64,000 nt of DNA, from the NCBI RefSeq assembly GCF_014831675.1, contig NZ_VJXY01000004.1, positions 124,001 through 188,000 of the forward strand, given 5' to 3'. How positions within the stretch are numbered: the stretch's first letter is position 1; every line of letters starts with the position of its first letter. The position numbers and the translations under genes are program-made. This document shows, one piece after another, positions 8,489 through 17,794 of the stretch. Source of the stretch: Komarekiella delphini-convector SJRDD-AB1. Its GTDB lineage: Bacteria; Cyanobacteriota; Cyanobacteriia; Cyanobacteriales; Nostocaceae. Below the pieces are notes generated by a model. It was not told where the DNA came from, made no database searches, and was given only the letters and a program-made list of their open reading frames with translations.

Positions 8489-8670
8489 ACTTGCACTAAC
8501 TCTTCATACTGCAATTATCTAAATTCACAACGCCATTACACAATCAACAAAATACTGAAATTAAATCAACTTTTTTCTAATTTATGGACGCAAGAATTAG
8601 AAAATTATCAGTTCTCGTACAGCATCTCTTCTGGATAAGATTACTTCTGAGTACGCTACAAGCAACTAAG

Positions 8671-10305
8671 ATGAAGTCTAGCTTTGACTATCTAGAAGAC
8701 CTTCTTGCGGACAACTATCCAATCATTGCCTGCGAATCTCCCCTCCAAGAACGTCACCGCCTCCTCACCCGGATCACTACTTACTGTCAGCAAGCAGGCA
8801 AAAAAGCCTACATCTGGAATCTCAGCGAGGACAGTATTAAAGAACTAGTAGTCAGCGCCGAAGAAAATCTGGTTCTTCGAGAGTTTGACCACTATAAACC
8901 TTCCATAAAACAAAATAAAGAAGACTATTTTCAAGTACTCAATTTTTGGAAGGTTTATTCTGGCACTGGAGTATTAATCGTTGAGAATATCTTCCCTTGG
9001 ATAAAAGAAAATACACCGAAAGAAACCGATTTTATTATATCAGAATGGATTAAATCGTCGTTAATCAATCTCAAATTTCATACCAAAGATAGTGGCAAAA
9101 CTACTATATTACTAGGAGCCAACGCTGAGATAGCAAGCGAAATAGCGGCAGAAATTCCCCTATGGAGTCAAGAACTACCAGATGCACAAGAAATTATTGA
9201 CAGTTTAATTAAAAGCAAAAATTTTTCTTTCACATATACGGAACAAGACTATTTAGAAATTGCTAACGCTAGTGCTGGTTTGTATATTTCTGATATTATG
9301 TATTGCCTAAACGATATTAGTAAAAATCATGATTTAGGAAATTCTAGTGAGATAGCCAAGCTTCTGCTATCAAAAAAAATTCAACTGCTCAACCGCTTGT
9401 ATGACATTGAATTCTTACCTCCGCCAAAAGTCCAACTTGGTGGGTTAGAACTTATGCAGCAGTCATTCAAAAAGTTCAAGCGATTGCTTACCCCGCGTGC
9501 CAAACAATATAATCTGCGTGTACCCAAAGGGATTATGCTTGTAGGGCCACCGGGAACGGGAAAATCACACTCAGCAAAAGCCTGTTCCCAGAATATGGGT
9601 ATTCCTCTTATCATGGTCGATTGGGGCAACTTTAGAAGTTTTGGCAACCAAGCAGAAATGAAGCTTAAACGCTTGTTGCGACTGGCAGATAGGCTCAATC
9701 AAGTAATTTTGTACTTCGACGACTTTGATAAAGGCTTCGCTGGGGATGATGACCTCGCCAAACGGCTTGCTGGTCAGCTGTTGACATGGATGCAAGAGCG
9801 CACGTCAGATGTACTGGTCATCGCCTCAGTCAACCGCATGGAATGGCTGCCACCCGAACTCACCCGTGCTGGACGGTTTGACTATTTATTTAAGGTAGAC
9901 CTGCCCAATAATGGGGAAAGATATAGTATCTTCAAACTGCACGCTGCCCGATTTGACGAACGTTTTCGCAATGGCGGCGACCCCTGGAGCGAGGAACAGT
10001 GGCGCAGAATTCTTAAAGCCACCAATCGGTGTGTAGGTGCAGAAATCCAGACAATTGTAGAACGCGCCGCTAGTACCATATTCTGCGAAACAGTAATAGA
10101 AGATACCTACGCATCAAGCAAACTTCCCGCACTCGAACTAACAGTCGAGGCATTGCTAGAAGAACGCCGGCAGATTAACCCGCTTGCCATCCGCGAAGCC
10201 GATAAAGTCGAGTCGATGCGTAACAAAGCTGACCAACAAGCTTTACCTAGTAGTCCCCTCGATGAAAGCAAGTTTGCTGTTGGTAACATCGAGATTTTTA
10301 GCTAA
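8671..10305 (+). CDS. AAA+ ATPase, Ycf46-like
   Basis: 544 residues from ATG 8671; an ATG at 8584 would add 29 poorly convincing residues. The N-terminal half is helical without motifs. The AAA+ module has Walker A GPPGTGKS (about residue 292), Walker B LYFDDFD (about 346), sensor 1 ASVNR and the arginine region RAGRFDYLF. The helical lid ends near residue 500, and the last 60 residues are polar. The family resembles cyanobacterial/plastid Ycf46 proteins, whose role is poorly known. It stands ahead of the conjugation genes and might serve as a remodelling ATPase. Confidence 0.8.
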   Translation: MKSSFDYLEDLLADNYPIIACESPLQERHRLLTRITTYCQQAGKKAYIWNLSEDSIKELVVSAEENLVLREFDHYKPSIKQNKEDYFQVLNFWKVYSGTGVLIVENIFPWIKENTPKETDFIISEWIKSSLINLKFHTKDSGKTTILLGANAEIASEIAAEIPLWSQELPDAQEIIDSLIKSKNFSFTYTEQDYLEIANASAGLYISDIMYCLNDISKNHDLGNSSEIAKLLLSKKIQLLNRLYDIEFLPPPKVQLGGLELMQQSFKKFKRLLTPRAKQYNLRVPKGIMLVGPPGTGKSHSAKACSQNMGIPLIMVDWGNFRSFGNQAEMKLKRLLRLADRLNQVILYFDDFDKGFAGDDDLAKRLAGQLLTWMQERTSDVLVIASVNRMEWLPPELTRAGRFDYLFKVDLPNNGERYSIFKLHAARFDERFRNGGDPWSEEQWRRILKATNRCVGAEIQTIVERAASTIFCETVIEDTYASSKLPALELTVEALLEERRQINPLAIREADKVESMRNKADQQALPSSPLDESKFAVGNIEIFS

Positions 10306-10315
10306 TGAAAGGAGC

Positions 10316-10512
10316 CAGAATACAGAATTCAGGAGTCAGAAGAACTCCAGCCATAAAGGAAGGAGTTTCGCGCTGGTGGTTAAAAACTTTTTTGTTTTGC
10401 TTAACAACTCTGACGAGGCTTTAAACCAACAGTTAAGAGTCATTCGTACAAAGTCCTCAAGCCTTACGCAAGCTTTCTCCTGAATTCTGACTCCTGAGTT
10501 CTGAGTTATGAC
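10316..10512. repeat. Inverted-repeat-bounded dispersed element, copy A
   Basis: The arm CAGAATTCAGGAGTCAGAA (10323-10341) is matched in reverse by TTCTGACTCCTGAGTTCTG (10485-10503), 18 of 19 bases. The interior has no convincing gene. Similar ends occur around 17570-17775, so this is a non-autonomous repeat family. Confidence 0.6.
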
Positions 10513-10646
10513 TACTTCTTTGTAAACATCATAAATCAATTCAAAGTTTCATCGTGTTTGGACAAAAGCAAATGTAACCAAAACATTTCAACAGATCGTA
10601 ATGCCTGCCATTTCTAACCACTTTACTACTTTATTTATCTAAAACT

Positions 10647-11204
10647 ATGGAAGTCACAAGACAAACCGCTCAAACCAACATTCAAACTAAACAAGCACAA
10701 AATCCAGAAAAAAGCCTATTTTTCAAAATTCTCAATATCGTTGGGCCAATTGCTGGTTTTACTGCTGCCCTCTCACCCCTACCACTATACTTTTGGACTC
10801 GCCAGCCCCAGTATCTACCTATTGGTGCAACCTTTACCAGTAATAATCAAACAGTTCAACTCGAACTAGCAAACGATAGAAAAGAATATGCCCACGGACT
10901 CAAATTTCGTGACTCTATTCCCGAAAATCACGGAATGCTATTTGTCCTCAACAAACCTGAAAAAGTTAAACTTTGGATGCAGGATACATATATTCCTCTA
11001 GATATGATATTTCTCCAAGACGGAGTTATTAAATCAATCGTAGAGGCGGCTCCTCCCTGCAAAACAAAAACCTGTCCTAAGTACGATTCAGTCTATCCTG
11101 TTAACCAAGTTATCGAACTACCTGCTAACAGTACCAAAACCCTCAACCTCAAAGTAGGCAAGAAGCTCCATCTCGACTTCAACCCAAATCAAACGCAGAA
11201 TTAG
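10647..11204 (+). CDS. DUF192 protein, membrane anchored
   Basis: 185 residues. Residues about 28-50 form a membrane anchor (ILNIVGPIAGFTAALSPLPLYFW). The rest is a DUF192 domain: ELANDRKEYAHGLKFRDSIP, HGMLFVLNKPEKVKLWMQDT, then PLDMIFLQDGVIKSIVEAA and a closing GKKLHLDF. Two cysteines (PCKTKTCP) lie in the usual loop. DUF192 proteins are small periplasmic or membrane-facing domains of unknown function. It ends before a strong 14-bp hairpin at 11279-11309. Confidence 0.85.
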   Translation: MEVTRQTAQTNIQTKQAQNPEKSLFFKILNIVGPIAGFTAALSPLPLYFWTRQPQYLPIGATFTSNNQTVQLELANDRKEYAHGLKFRDSIPENHGMLFVLNKPEKVKLWMQDTYIPLDMIFLQDGVIKSIVEAAPPCKTKTCPKYDSVYPVNQVIELPANSTKTLNLKVGKKLHLDFNPNQTQN

Positions 11205-11278
11205 TTGACGGACAATTTATTTCACTGGGTAAATTAACGGTAAGCCACCGTAATTACACTACCTCACATATCAATTAC

Positions 11279-11309
11279 TGACCCCCGATATAGACTATAT
11301 CGGGGGTCA
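11279..11309. terminator. Perfect 14-bp hairpin
   Basis: TGACCCCCGATATA (11279-11292), three-base loop, TATATCGGGGGTCA (11296-11309). It has no T run, so it could be a transcript-end stabiliser or a bidirectional block rather than a classical terminator. Confidence 0.5.
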
Positions 11310-11604
11310 AACATTATGAAATAAACCACTGATTTAAATGTTGAAAGTTGTCAATTCAATTTTTCTAATTTTTTACTAATGATTTACTGAAAAACATAGT
11401 GTTTAAAAATGGAAAATTCTTAGATGCTTTTACGGATATTAGTCTCATAAAATAGGTTTACAAGCGAGAAGTTGGAGCAGAGATTTACTCCAATCCAAAC
11501 TATGTACTAGGGGCAGACTCCGCCAACGGAATAAAGCAGTAATTCAGTCGTAATTACCCCTACAAAGTTTCATCCAGTAATTTCCGAAATCATCTACTTT
11601 TTTT
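11310..11604 (+). promoter_or_regulatory. Leader region of the conjugation operon
   Basis: No gene is seen. Two nested structures lie here: TTGGAG/CTCCAA near 11474-11497, and a long stem from TAGGGG to CCCCTA (about 11509-11564) enclosing GTAATT/AATTAC. They directly precede the VirB2-like gene and may form a regulatory 5' leader for the T4SS genes. Confidence 0.4.
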
Positions 11605-12201
11605 ATGAGAACAGACTACGAATCTAATTTTAGCAACGATCGCATTCCTTCCTACGAAGAATACGGATACCCCGCTCCCACCCGTCGCCGTCGCAACTGG
11701 AAAGAAAACGCCAGCATCGCCGGACTAATGGCAGTTGGTACTGGCTTGATGATTGCAGATATCTCGATTCATCACATGGTAATGGCATCGCTGGCCTTTG
11801 GAACTGGCATTGTAGCGTTACTACCCAAGGAAGCAAACTTGCTACTTTCCAACTTCGAGAAATGGCAGCGCAAGTATGGCATCAATATCTATACCGTCTT
11901 GTTCTGCTTAGTAGGTGTAGTATTTATGTTGGATATCGCCGCTGCACCCGCAAACGCCCAGTTCATGCAAAACGCAGAGGACTTTTTCACAGAGTATTTT
12001 ACAGGTGTTGACGCAGACATCATTAAATACGTATTCGCAGTACTGCGCGGTTTGTTCCTAATTTACCTCGGTATTGGTCTGATCCGGGTCGTTCAATCAG
12101 CCCGCAATGACGAGGATTGGCAAACAATCGCCCGTACACCAATTATCATTGCCCTCACAGTTGTAGTTGGAGATTTGCTTGCAGGACTGGTAACAGGCTG
12201 A
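11605..12201 (+). CDS. VirB2/TrbC-like prepilin
   Basis: 198 residues. After a polar N-terminus and two hydrophobic segments (about 37-75) comes a third (about 93-112) ending in IAAAPANAQF, a signal-peptidase-like AxA site at residues 116-119. What follows has two membrane helices (about 140-165 and 178-197), the size and layout of VirB2/TrbC pilin. The long N-terminal part is unusual for VirB2 and may be a leader. It heads the conjugation operon, followed by a VirB3-like gene, which supports the call. Confidence 0.6.
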   Translation: MRTDYESNFSNDRIPSYEEYGYPAPTRRRRNWKENASIAGLMAVGTGLMIADISIHHMVMASLAFGTGIVALLPKEANLLLSNFEKWQRKYGINIYTVLFCLVGVVFMLDIAAAPANAQFMQNAEDFFTEYFTGVDADIIKYVFAVLRGLFLIYLGIGLIRVVQSARNDEDWQTIARTPIIIALTVVVGDLLAGLVTG

Positions 12202-12293
12202 TACCAAGTCTTCAAAAAAGCCACCACGAGTGGCACAATTCCACAAGTGCCACTCATCAAAATTTCAAAAACTGACTTTTGTCTTTCGTAATA

Positions 12294-12629
12294 ATGGGCA
12301 GAGAACGGGAATTTCGTACTGTCAACCGCGTATTAGGAGACCAACCACGCCTCGGGCCATTCCCCGCCGACCAAATTGTTCCCTGGAGTGCGATCGCTCT
12401 CATCTCCTACATGGTAGTCAAAGGTTTTATGCAAGCTTCTTGGCTCGCAACCGGAATTGTAACCGCTTGGGGATGGGCAACTTGGTGGACAGTAAGTTCT
12501 AACAAAGCCTTTTTTGGTAAGTTTGTCGGCACGCCCCGCATCACCCGTGGCTATAAACCATTTGTCTCTGTCGTTAATCCTCTACAACCTCAACCCAAGA
12601 AAAAGCGCCAGCTGAAAAAACGCAGATAA
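12294..12629 (+). CDS. VirB3-like conjugation protein
   Basis: 111 residues from ATG 12294. One or two hydrophobic segments (about residues 32-65: AIALISYMVVKGFMQASWLAT and ATGIVTAWGWATWW) are followed by a very basic tail (PQPKKKRQLKKRR). This matches a VirB3-type inner-membrane protein by size, topology and place between the pilin and the VirB4 ATPase. The sequence itself is not strongly family-specific. Confidence 0.5.
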   Translation: MGREREFRTVNRVLGDQPRLGPFPADQIVPWSAIALISYMVVKGFMQASWLATGIVTAWGWATWWTVSSNKAFFGKFVGTPRITRGYKPFVSVVNPLQPQPKKKRQLKKRR

Positions 12630-12671
12630 AGCTTCTCAATTAATAAATATCACCGAACGAAACTACAGGCT

Positions 12672-15545
12672 ATGAGTTCGACCGCCTCAACGAAAATAAA
12701 GCACAAAATTGGTAAAAAATCCCTTGATACTGAACAATTAGGCGTTGTCAAAAATCTGACACCCTTTGAGGATATTACTCATTTAGCCGGGATTGCAAGT
12801 ATCTCGCTTGCTGGTCGTAGAGATATTGGCGCACTTATTCTCCAGAAAAAAGAGGACATTCAAATCAAGTTCTGCTTTGACGTACAAGGAATTCACCCAT
12901 CCTTGCCCGAAGAACAGATTATCCCAATTTTTGAAAATATTGAGGGCGGACTCAAAGAACTTCCCGAACGCGAAACTTTGACAATTCACCTCGGTTCGTT
13001 CACTGATGACTTTCTCCGGCAGCAGGAACTAAAAAATATAGAGGATAAATGTGACCTAGAGCAACTAACTCTGCTAGTGCGATCGGAACGTCTGCGAGCA
13101 AGAGAACTCACTGAAGCGGGAACTCGTAAAAACAAGTTCTTACGCTTCTGGTGTACCTATAGCGTCCTTGCTTCTGAAGACAGTCGCTCAAATGATGCGA
13201 TTGAAAAAACTATCAAACAATTGCAGAATGCCTGGTTCCAATTTACTGGACAAATTCACGGTGTTCGGCAAGAACGAATCGAAACAATCCTACGGGATAG
13301 TTTTACCTCTGGGTTTCAACGGTGGGAACAACTTTTTACCAACTCAATGGGCCTTTCAGTACGAGCAGTCACCAGTGAGGAAGTATGGTCAATTCTTTGG
13401 AGTCAGTTTAACCGTAGCGACGCACCCAAGGTTCCCAATCCCCTGATATTAGATGAAGAGGGGCTTCGAGAAGTTCAAACCAGCGATTTCCATATTCGCC
13501 ACCTGATGCTGGAGAATGAAAAATCTGTCCCTTTTCTCGATCGCAGCTGGGTAAGATTGCAAGACAAGTATATCGGCGTTCTCCAGTTTAGCGAAAAGCC
13601 CCAAGGCTGGGTAGACGAATACGCCCAGCTTCGATACCTCTGGGAGGTAATATCCAAAGAAAAAATTTCCGACACTGAGATTATCTGCCAGCTATCTAAA
13701 GCTAACCAGGGACTTGCCAAAACTGCTCTTCAAAGAATTACCAAACAGTCAATTACCTCCAGCGCCATGTCTTCTGAGAAGGGGTCAATTGACGTAAAAG
13801 CCAATATGAACATCGAGGAGGCAGTTAAGGCACAAGAAACTATCCTCAGAGGCAGTTTGCCCATCCACACTGCTCTTGTATTTTGTGTTCATCGTCACAG
13901 TCGTCAAAAACTCGATGAAGCTTGCCAATACCTTTCTAGCTGCTTCTTACGCCCTGCCGTAGTTGATAGAGAAATCGAGTATGCTTGGAAGACATGGTTA
14001 CAATGCGTACCTATTGTTTGGGAAAACCTACTCACAAGACCCTTTAACCGTCGCCTTCCCTATTTCTCATCAGAAGTTCCCGGACTCATGCCGATAGTTA
14101 GAACGGCTACGGGAGATAAATCTGGGTTCGAGCTGATTGCTGAAGAGGGAGGAACCCCAGTACATCTCGACTTGTACAACCAGCACAAAAATCTCGCTAT
14201 TTTCGGTACTACCCGTGCTGGTAAATCTGTCTTAGTAGCAGGTCTATTAACACCTGCCTTAGCTCAAGACATTCCTGTAATTGCACTTGATTATCCCAAA
14301 CCCGATGGTACTAGTACGTTTACCGACTATACCAAATTCATGGGAGAAGAAGGAGCATATTTCGATATTAGTAAAGAGTCGAACAATCTATTTGAATTAC
14401 CTGATTTAAGGGGGTATGAGCCTGAACTTATTAAAGAAAGAATGACCGATTTCAAGGAATTCTTGAAATCCACATTAATGATAATGGTACTTGGGACAAA
14501 CCCTGTAGGGGTAAGTCCGACAATGGTATCCAATATCGAGAGTATCATTACAATCACAATTGAAACTTTTTACAACGATGAAGATATCAAACTCCGGTAT
14601 AAGCTAGCACTAGAAAATGGATTAGGAACACCTGAATGGGCAGATATTCCAACACTTAAAGATTTCTATAATTATTGTTCGCCTGGATTTATTAAACTCG
14701 ATTCCATCACCAATAATAGTAAAGAAATTCTCGATGCTCTTGACCAAATCAGATTGCGATTAAAGTTCTGGCTAAATTCACGAGTTGGGCAGTCAATCGC
14801 CAATCCATCTAGCTTTAGAACTGATGCGCGACTACTGGTATTCGCACTGCGATCGCTTGGGAGTGAAGCTGATGCAGCAGTCCTTGCCCTTAGCGCCTAT
14901 TCCGCAGCATTACGTAGAGCTTTATCATCTAAAGTATCAATATTTTTCTTAGATGAAGCGCCGATTTTATTCAGTTTTGACAGCATAGCCGAGCTAATTG
15001 GTAGACTCTGCGCCAACGGTGCAAAAGCAGGTATACGTGTAATTTTATCTGCCCAAGAACCAGAAAGTATTTTCCAAAGTAAGTCTGCTGCCAAGATATT
15101 TGCTAACATCACTACCCGCCTTATTGGTCGGATTCAAACATCAGCTGTTGACCCATTTGTTAACAGGTTTAAATACCCTTATGAAATTATTTCGCGTAAT
15201 AGTACCGAAGCATTCTTCCCAAAACGCGAGAGTATCTACTCACAGTGGTTACTTGACGATAATGGCAAGCTTACCTTCTGTAGGTATTACCCAGCTTATT
15301 GTTTACTTGCAGCAGTAGCAAATAACCCGAATGAGCAAGAATTACGCACTCTCTTCCTCAATAAATATGCCGATAATCCAATGCTGGGTATGGTGAGATT
15401 TTCTGAGGCATACATACAAATGCTTCGGGGAGATGAGTTAAGCGAAGAAGCAAAACAATTACTGGATAACAATAACAATAAGCGATTAAAGCCAGCAAAA
15501 ATTATAGAAGAAAAACTAACAGATAACCTGGGTTTGGAAAAATAA
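12672..15545 (+). CDS. VirB4/TraC-like conjugation ATPase
   Basis: 957 residues. The N-terminal half is the VirB4-type helical domain (CFDVQGIHPSLPEE, then a long Arg/Glu-rich region). Walker A GTTRAGKS lies near residue 511 and Walker B IFFLDEAP near 756, with LSAQEPESIF as motif III-like. It should power pilus assembly and substrate transfer at the inner membrane. Length is slightly above classic VirB4 (about 800). It lies in operon order B2-B3-B4 with a 42-base gap to the VirB3-like gene. Confidence 0.9.
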   Translation: MSSTASTKIKHKIGKKSLDTEQLGVVKNLTPFEDITHLAGIASISLAGRRDIGALILQKKEDIQIKFCFDVQGIHPSLPEEQIIPIFENIEGGLKELPERETLTIHLGSFTDDFLRQQELKNIEDKCDLEQLTLLVRSERLRARELTEAGTRKNKFLRFWCTYSVLASEDSRSNDAIEKTIKQLQNAWFQFTGQIHGVRQERIETILRDSFTSGFQRWEQLFTNSMGLSVRAVTSEEVWSILWSQFNRSDAPKVPNPLILDEEGLREVQTSDFHIRHLMLENEKSVPFLDRSWVRLQDKYIGVLQFSEKPQGWVDEYAQLRYLWEVISKEKISDTEIICQLSKANQGLAKTALQRITKQSITSSAMSSEKGSIDVKANMNIEEAVKAQETILRGSLPIHTALVFCVHRHSRQKLDEACQYLSSCFLRPAVVDREIEYAWKTWLQCVPIVWENLLTRPFNRRLPYFSSEVPGLMPIVRTATGDKSGFELIAEEGGTPVHLDLYNQHKNLAIFGTTRAGKSVLVAGLLTPALAQDIPVIALDYPKPDGTSTFTDYTKFMGEEGAYFDISKESNNLFELPDLRGYEPELIKERMTDFKEFLKSTLMIMVLGTNPVGVSPTMVSNIESIITITIETFYNDEDIKLRYKLALENGLGTPEWADIPTLKDFYNYCSPGFIKLDSITNNSKEILDALDQIRLRLKFWLNSRVGQSIANPSSFRTDARLLVFALRSLGSEADAAVLALSAYSAALRRALSSKVSIFFLDEAPILFSFDSIAELIGRLCANGAKAGIRVILSAQEPESIFQSKSAAKIFANITTRLIGRIQTSAVDPFVNRFKYPYEIISRNSTEAFFPKRESIYSQWLLDDNGKLTFCRYYPAYCLLAAVANNPNEQELRTLFLNKYADNPMLGMVRFSEAYIQMLRGDELSEEAKQLLDNNNNKRLKPAKIIEEKLTDNLGLEK

Positions 15546-15613
15546 GAATCAATAAATCATAAACAAGTGGCTTAAATTTAATTGCCACATTGGTTATTTT
15601 ATCCACAAAAAGT

Positions 15614-16345
15614 ATGAAGCCAAAGTTAAAGCTTACTAAGAAAGGGGTAATAATCGGGTCAATCATTGGTCTGGTTACTTTACTCGGTACAGCACCTAGT
15701 TATGCCTTCTTAATTGACGATTTCTTCAAGGTTTTAGGCAAATTCAATAACTATTTTGAGGAAACCAAAAACGAACTTACCGCAGCAGCTAATGAATGGG
15801 GTGGGATGAAAAGCGAAGCTAAAACTGCTATTCAGACTGGCAGTATGGATATGCCAGACCCAGTAAATTCAGCAGAAAAGCTCAAAGAGCAACTCAAGGA
15901 AAAGGGTAACTGGAATGAAAGTAACACAGTTGAAGGTGCTGTAGGTGCAGCTAACGAACTGGAGAGAGAAACCACCCGCGCCACGATCGCAAGCGTCTTA
16001 GGGGAAGTCGGTCAGGAACGTACCAAAAATGAAATAGAAGCAACTGAACAAACTGTAGCTGAGGCCAAAGAACTTGCGGAATCTGCACAATCAATGGATG
16101 CTTCACAAAACATCCTCAAGGTAATTGCTGCCCAAAACTCGCAAATTGTCTCAATGTTGGGGCAATCCCGCACCGACGGACTGCAAGCACGGCACGATGT
16201 CCAGCAAACTAACCTGATGCTATCTCAACTTGCCGAACAAGGGGCAAGCGATCGCCGTCGTCAAAACCTGATGATGGACGGTATCAGCGCCCAGTACATC
16301 GAAATCAGCGGGTTTAGCAGTCTCAAAACTACTGCTGGGCAATAA
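15614..16345 (+). CDS. VirB5/TrbJ-like periplasmic conjugation protein
   Basis: 243 residues from ATG 15614. A clear signal peptide (KKGVIIGSIIGLVTLLGTAPSYA, cut after residue 29 or so) is followed by an almost wholly helical, coiled-coil protein (ELERETTRATIASVLGEVGQ; AEAKELAESAQSMD; LARHDVQQTNLMLSQLAEQ-like region). This fits the VirB5/TrbJ pilus-tip proteins by position after VirB4 and by fold. A hairpin GTGGC/GCCAC stands just upstream (about 15568-15589). Confidence 0.55.
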   Translation: MKPKLKLTKKGVIIGSIIGLVTLLGTAPSYAFLIDDFFKVLGKFNNYFEETKNELTAAANEWGGMKSEAKTAIQTGSMDMPDPVNSAEKLKEQLKEKGNWNESNTVEGAVGAANELERETTRATIASVLGEVGQERTKNEIEATEQTVAEAKELAESAQSMDASQNILKVIAAQNSQIVSMLGQSRTDGLQARHDVQQTNLMLSQLAEQGASDRRRQNLMMDGISAQYIEISGFSSLKTTAGQ

Positions 16346-16359
16346 TTCACCCTAATTAG

Positions 16360-16389
16360 TTGGTCATCTCTGCAATTGAGATGACCAAA
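16360..16389. terminator. Perfect 11-bp hairpin between VirB5-like and VirB6-like genes
   Basis: TTGGTCATCTC (16360-16370) pairs with GAGATGACCAA (about 16378-16388). No long T run follows, so it may be an attenuator or a processing site inside the operon. Confidence 0.45.
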
Positions 16390-16414
16390 CCTTCACGCCT
16401 GTTAATCAAGTGCT

Positions 16415-17566
16415 ATGTTAGAACACCTCATAATTGCAACCGACCCATTTTTTGGACAAGACATTTTAGAAAATGCCGCCGCTGGAGCGCAATTAGTAGC
16501 TGAAGGTTTCAATGAACTTTGGCAAGAAACCCTCAACGGTAGCTTGTATGGCTCGATGTGCAAAGTTGGTCAGTTTTTTGCGATCGCCACACTTACCCTT
16601 TTTATGGTTGAGTTAGGCAAAAACTGGATAAATCAAGAGGATATGAAAGCTCTCTCCAGTTGGATATGGCCCATCCTGGTTATCGGGCTACTAGCTAACA
16701 ATGGCACTTTACTCAGAAGTGGAACACTCGCCATACGAGGATACATTAATACTGTCAATAGTGACATTCTTGAATTTACCGCTGCTGGAGCAAACCTAGA
16801 AGTAGCATTCAATCGAGCAGTCGGCAATATTGCCCTCCAGCAGCAAGTAGGGGCGGCAATGGAAAGATGCCGCTCAATCCCTGGTAACACGCAAGATTCA
16901 ATCACCTGCTTGCAACAAGCAGAAGCAGAACTCAAAACCTCTGCGCCCGATCTATTTAAAGGAGAAGCCCCCGACAGCGGTAGTTGGGAGTTTAACCCAC
17001 TTCAGGCTTTATCTGATGCCAAAGATGCGCTCAACGACCTCTCCCCCGGTCAAATTGCCGAAAAGATTGGTAATTCTATCACCAGTACAATCGGCTCGAT
17101 GATCACCGGATTTGTCGCAGTCATCCTCCTCGCCCTAAATAACGCCTACCAGTGGGGTATCGAATTCACGATGCTTTTAACTGCCCTGCTTGGCCCATTG
17201 GCAATAGGCGGTTCACTACTCCCTTTTGGCGCAAAACCTATTTTCGCTTGGCTAACTGGTTATTTCACCGTTGGAATGGCAAAACTTTGCTTCAACATGA
17301 TTATTGGTTTGTGCGGACAACTAATTGCTAATTCCGAACAAAACCAACCGATGATATTTCTCCTTTTTGTTGGGTTGGTTTCTCCTATCCTTTCATCTGC
17401 ATTAGCCGCAGGTGGTGGAATAGCTGTTTGGACAGGATTAGGTAAGACAGTAGCATTTGGATCTGAAATTGCAGCAGGAATCGCTACTGGTGGAGCAAGT
17501 ACAACTGCTACGGTTGCTGTCAATGCCACCAAATTTGTTAGTTCAAAAATTAAAGTTAAAAAGTAA
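16415..17566 (+). CDS. VirB6/TrbL-like polytopic membrane protein
   Basis: 383 residues with at least five hydrophobic segments: about 45-70 (QFFAIATLTLFMVELG), 85-105 (IWPILVIGLLANNG), 225-245, 250-275 and 290-345. A soluble cysteine-bearing loop (CRSIPGN...SITCLQQ) lies at about 150-170, probably periplasmic. The C-terminus is Ala/Gly/Thr-rich and ends in lysines. This topology fits VirB6/TrbL, the inner-membrane channel component. It precedes a repeat-disrupted gap and then a VirB8-like gene. Confidence 0.65.
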   Translation: MLEHLIIATDPFFGQDILENAAAGAQLVAEGFNELWQETLNGSLYGSMCKVGQFFAIATLTLFMVELGKNWINQEDMKALSSWIWPILVIGLLANNGTLLRSGTLAIRGYINTVNSDILEFTAAGANLEVAFNRAVGNIALQQQVGAAMERCRSIPGNTQDSITCLQQAEAELKTSAPDLFKGEAPDSGSWEFNPLQALSDAKDALNDLSPGQIAEKIGNSITSTIGSMITGFVAVILLALNNAYQWGIEFTMLLTALLGPLAIGGSLLPFGAKPIFAWLTGYFTVGMAKLCFNMIIGLCGQLIANSEQNQPMIFLLFVGLVSPILSSALAAGGGIAVWTGLGKTVAFGSEIAAGIATGGASTTATVAVNATKFVSSKIKVKK

Positions 17567-17569
17567 TTA

Positions 17570-17776
17570 GTCAGAATTCAGAAGAAATGAGACAGCCAGC
17601 CAAGACATTTCAAGATTTGATAGTTTGGCAAAAGCACATCAGTGATTACGGTGACACGTCAGGATTAATACTTCAATTTTAGTAAGTTAGTACGCTACTA
17701 AAAAGCCATGCTAATTCAATTCTGTTAGCACAGCGGGGCGTAGCCCATTGTGAATTCTGACTCCTGAATTCTTCTT
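17570..17776. repeat. Inverted-repeat-bounded dispersed element, copy B
   Basis: TCAGAATTCAGAAG (from about 17571) is mirrored by GAATTCTGACTCCTGAATTCTTCT near 17752-17775. The same end sequence bounds copy A at 10316-10512. The interior holds a decayed four-helix-bundle reading frame and a GGGGCGTAGCCC palindrome. Confidence 0.55.
17587..17682 (+). pseudogene. Remnant of a four-helix-bundle (23S intervening-sequence type) protein
   Basis: ATG 17587 opens TFQDLIVWQK, the conserved start of the four-helix-bundle family found inside 23S rRNA intervening sequences and scattered in cyanobacteria. After about 16 residues the family pattern is lost, and TAG follows at 17680. Normal members have about 120 residues, so this is a truncated relic carried within the repeat element. 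Confidence 0.55.
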
Positions 17777-17794
17777 TGTAATTAACAAATAATT

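Noticed and set aside
10316-10512. Complete insertion sequence
   Set aside because: No transposase frame and only about 200 bases; a non-autonomous repeat fits better.
13168-13446. Other open frames inside virB4
   Set aside because: They lie wholly inside a strong gene in another frame and read as non-protein-like.
16633-16935. Minus-strand open frame under the VirB6-like gene
   Set aside because: Shadow of a GC-balanced membrane gene; composition is Ser/Cys/Pro-rich without a pattern.
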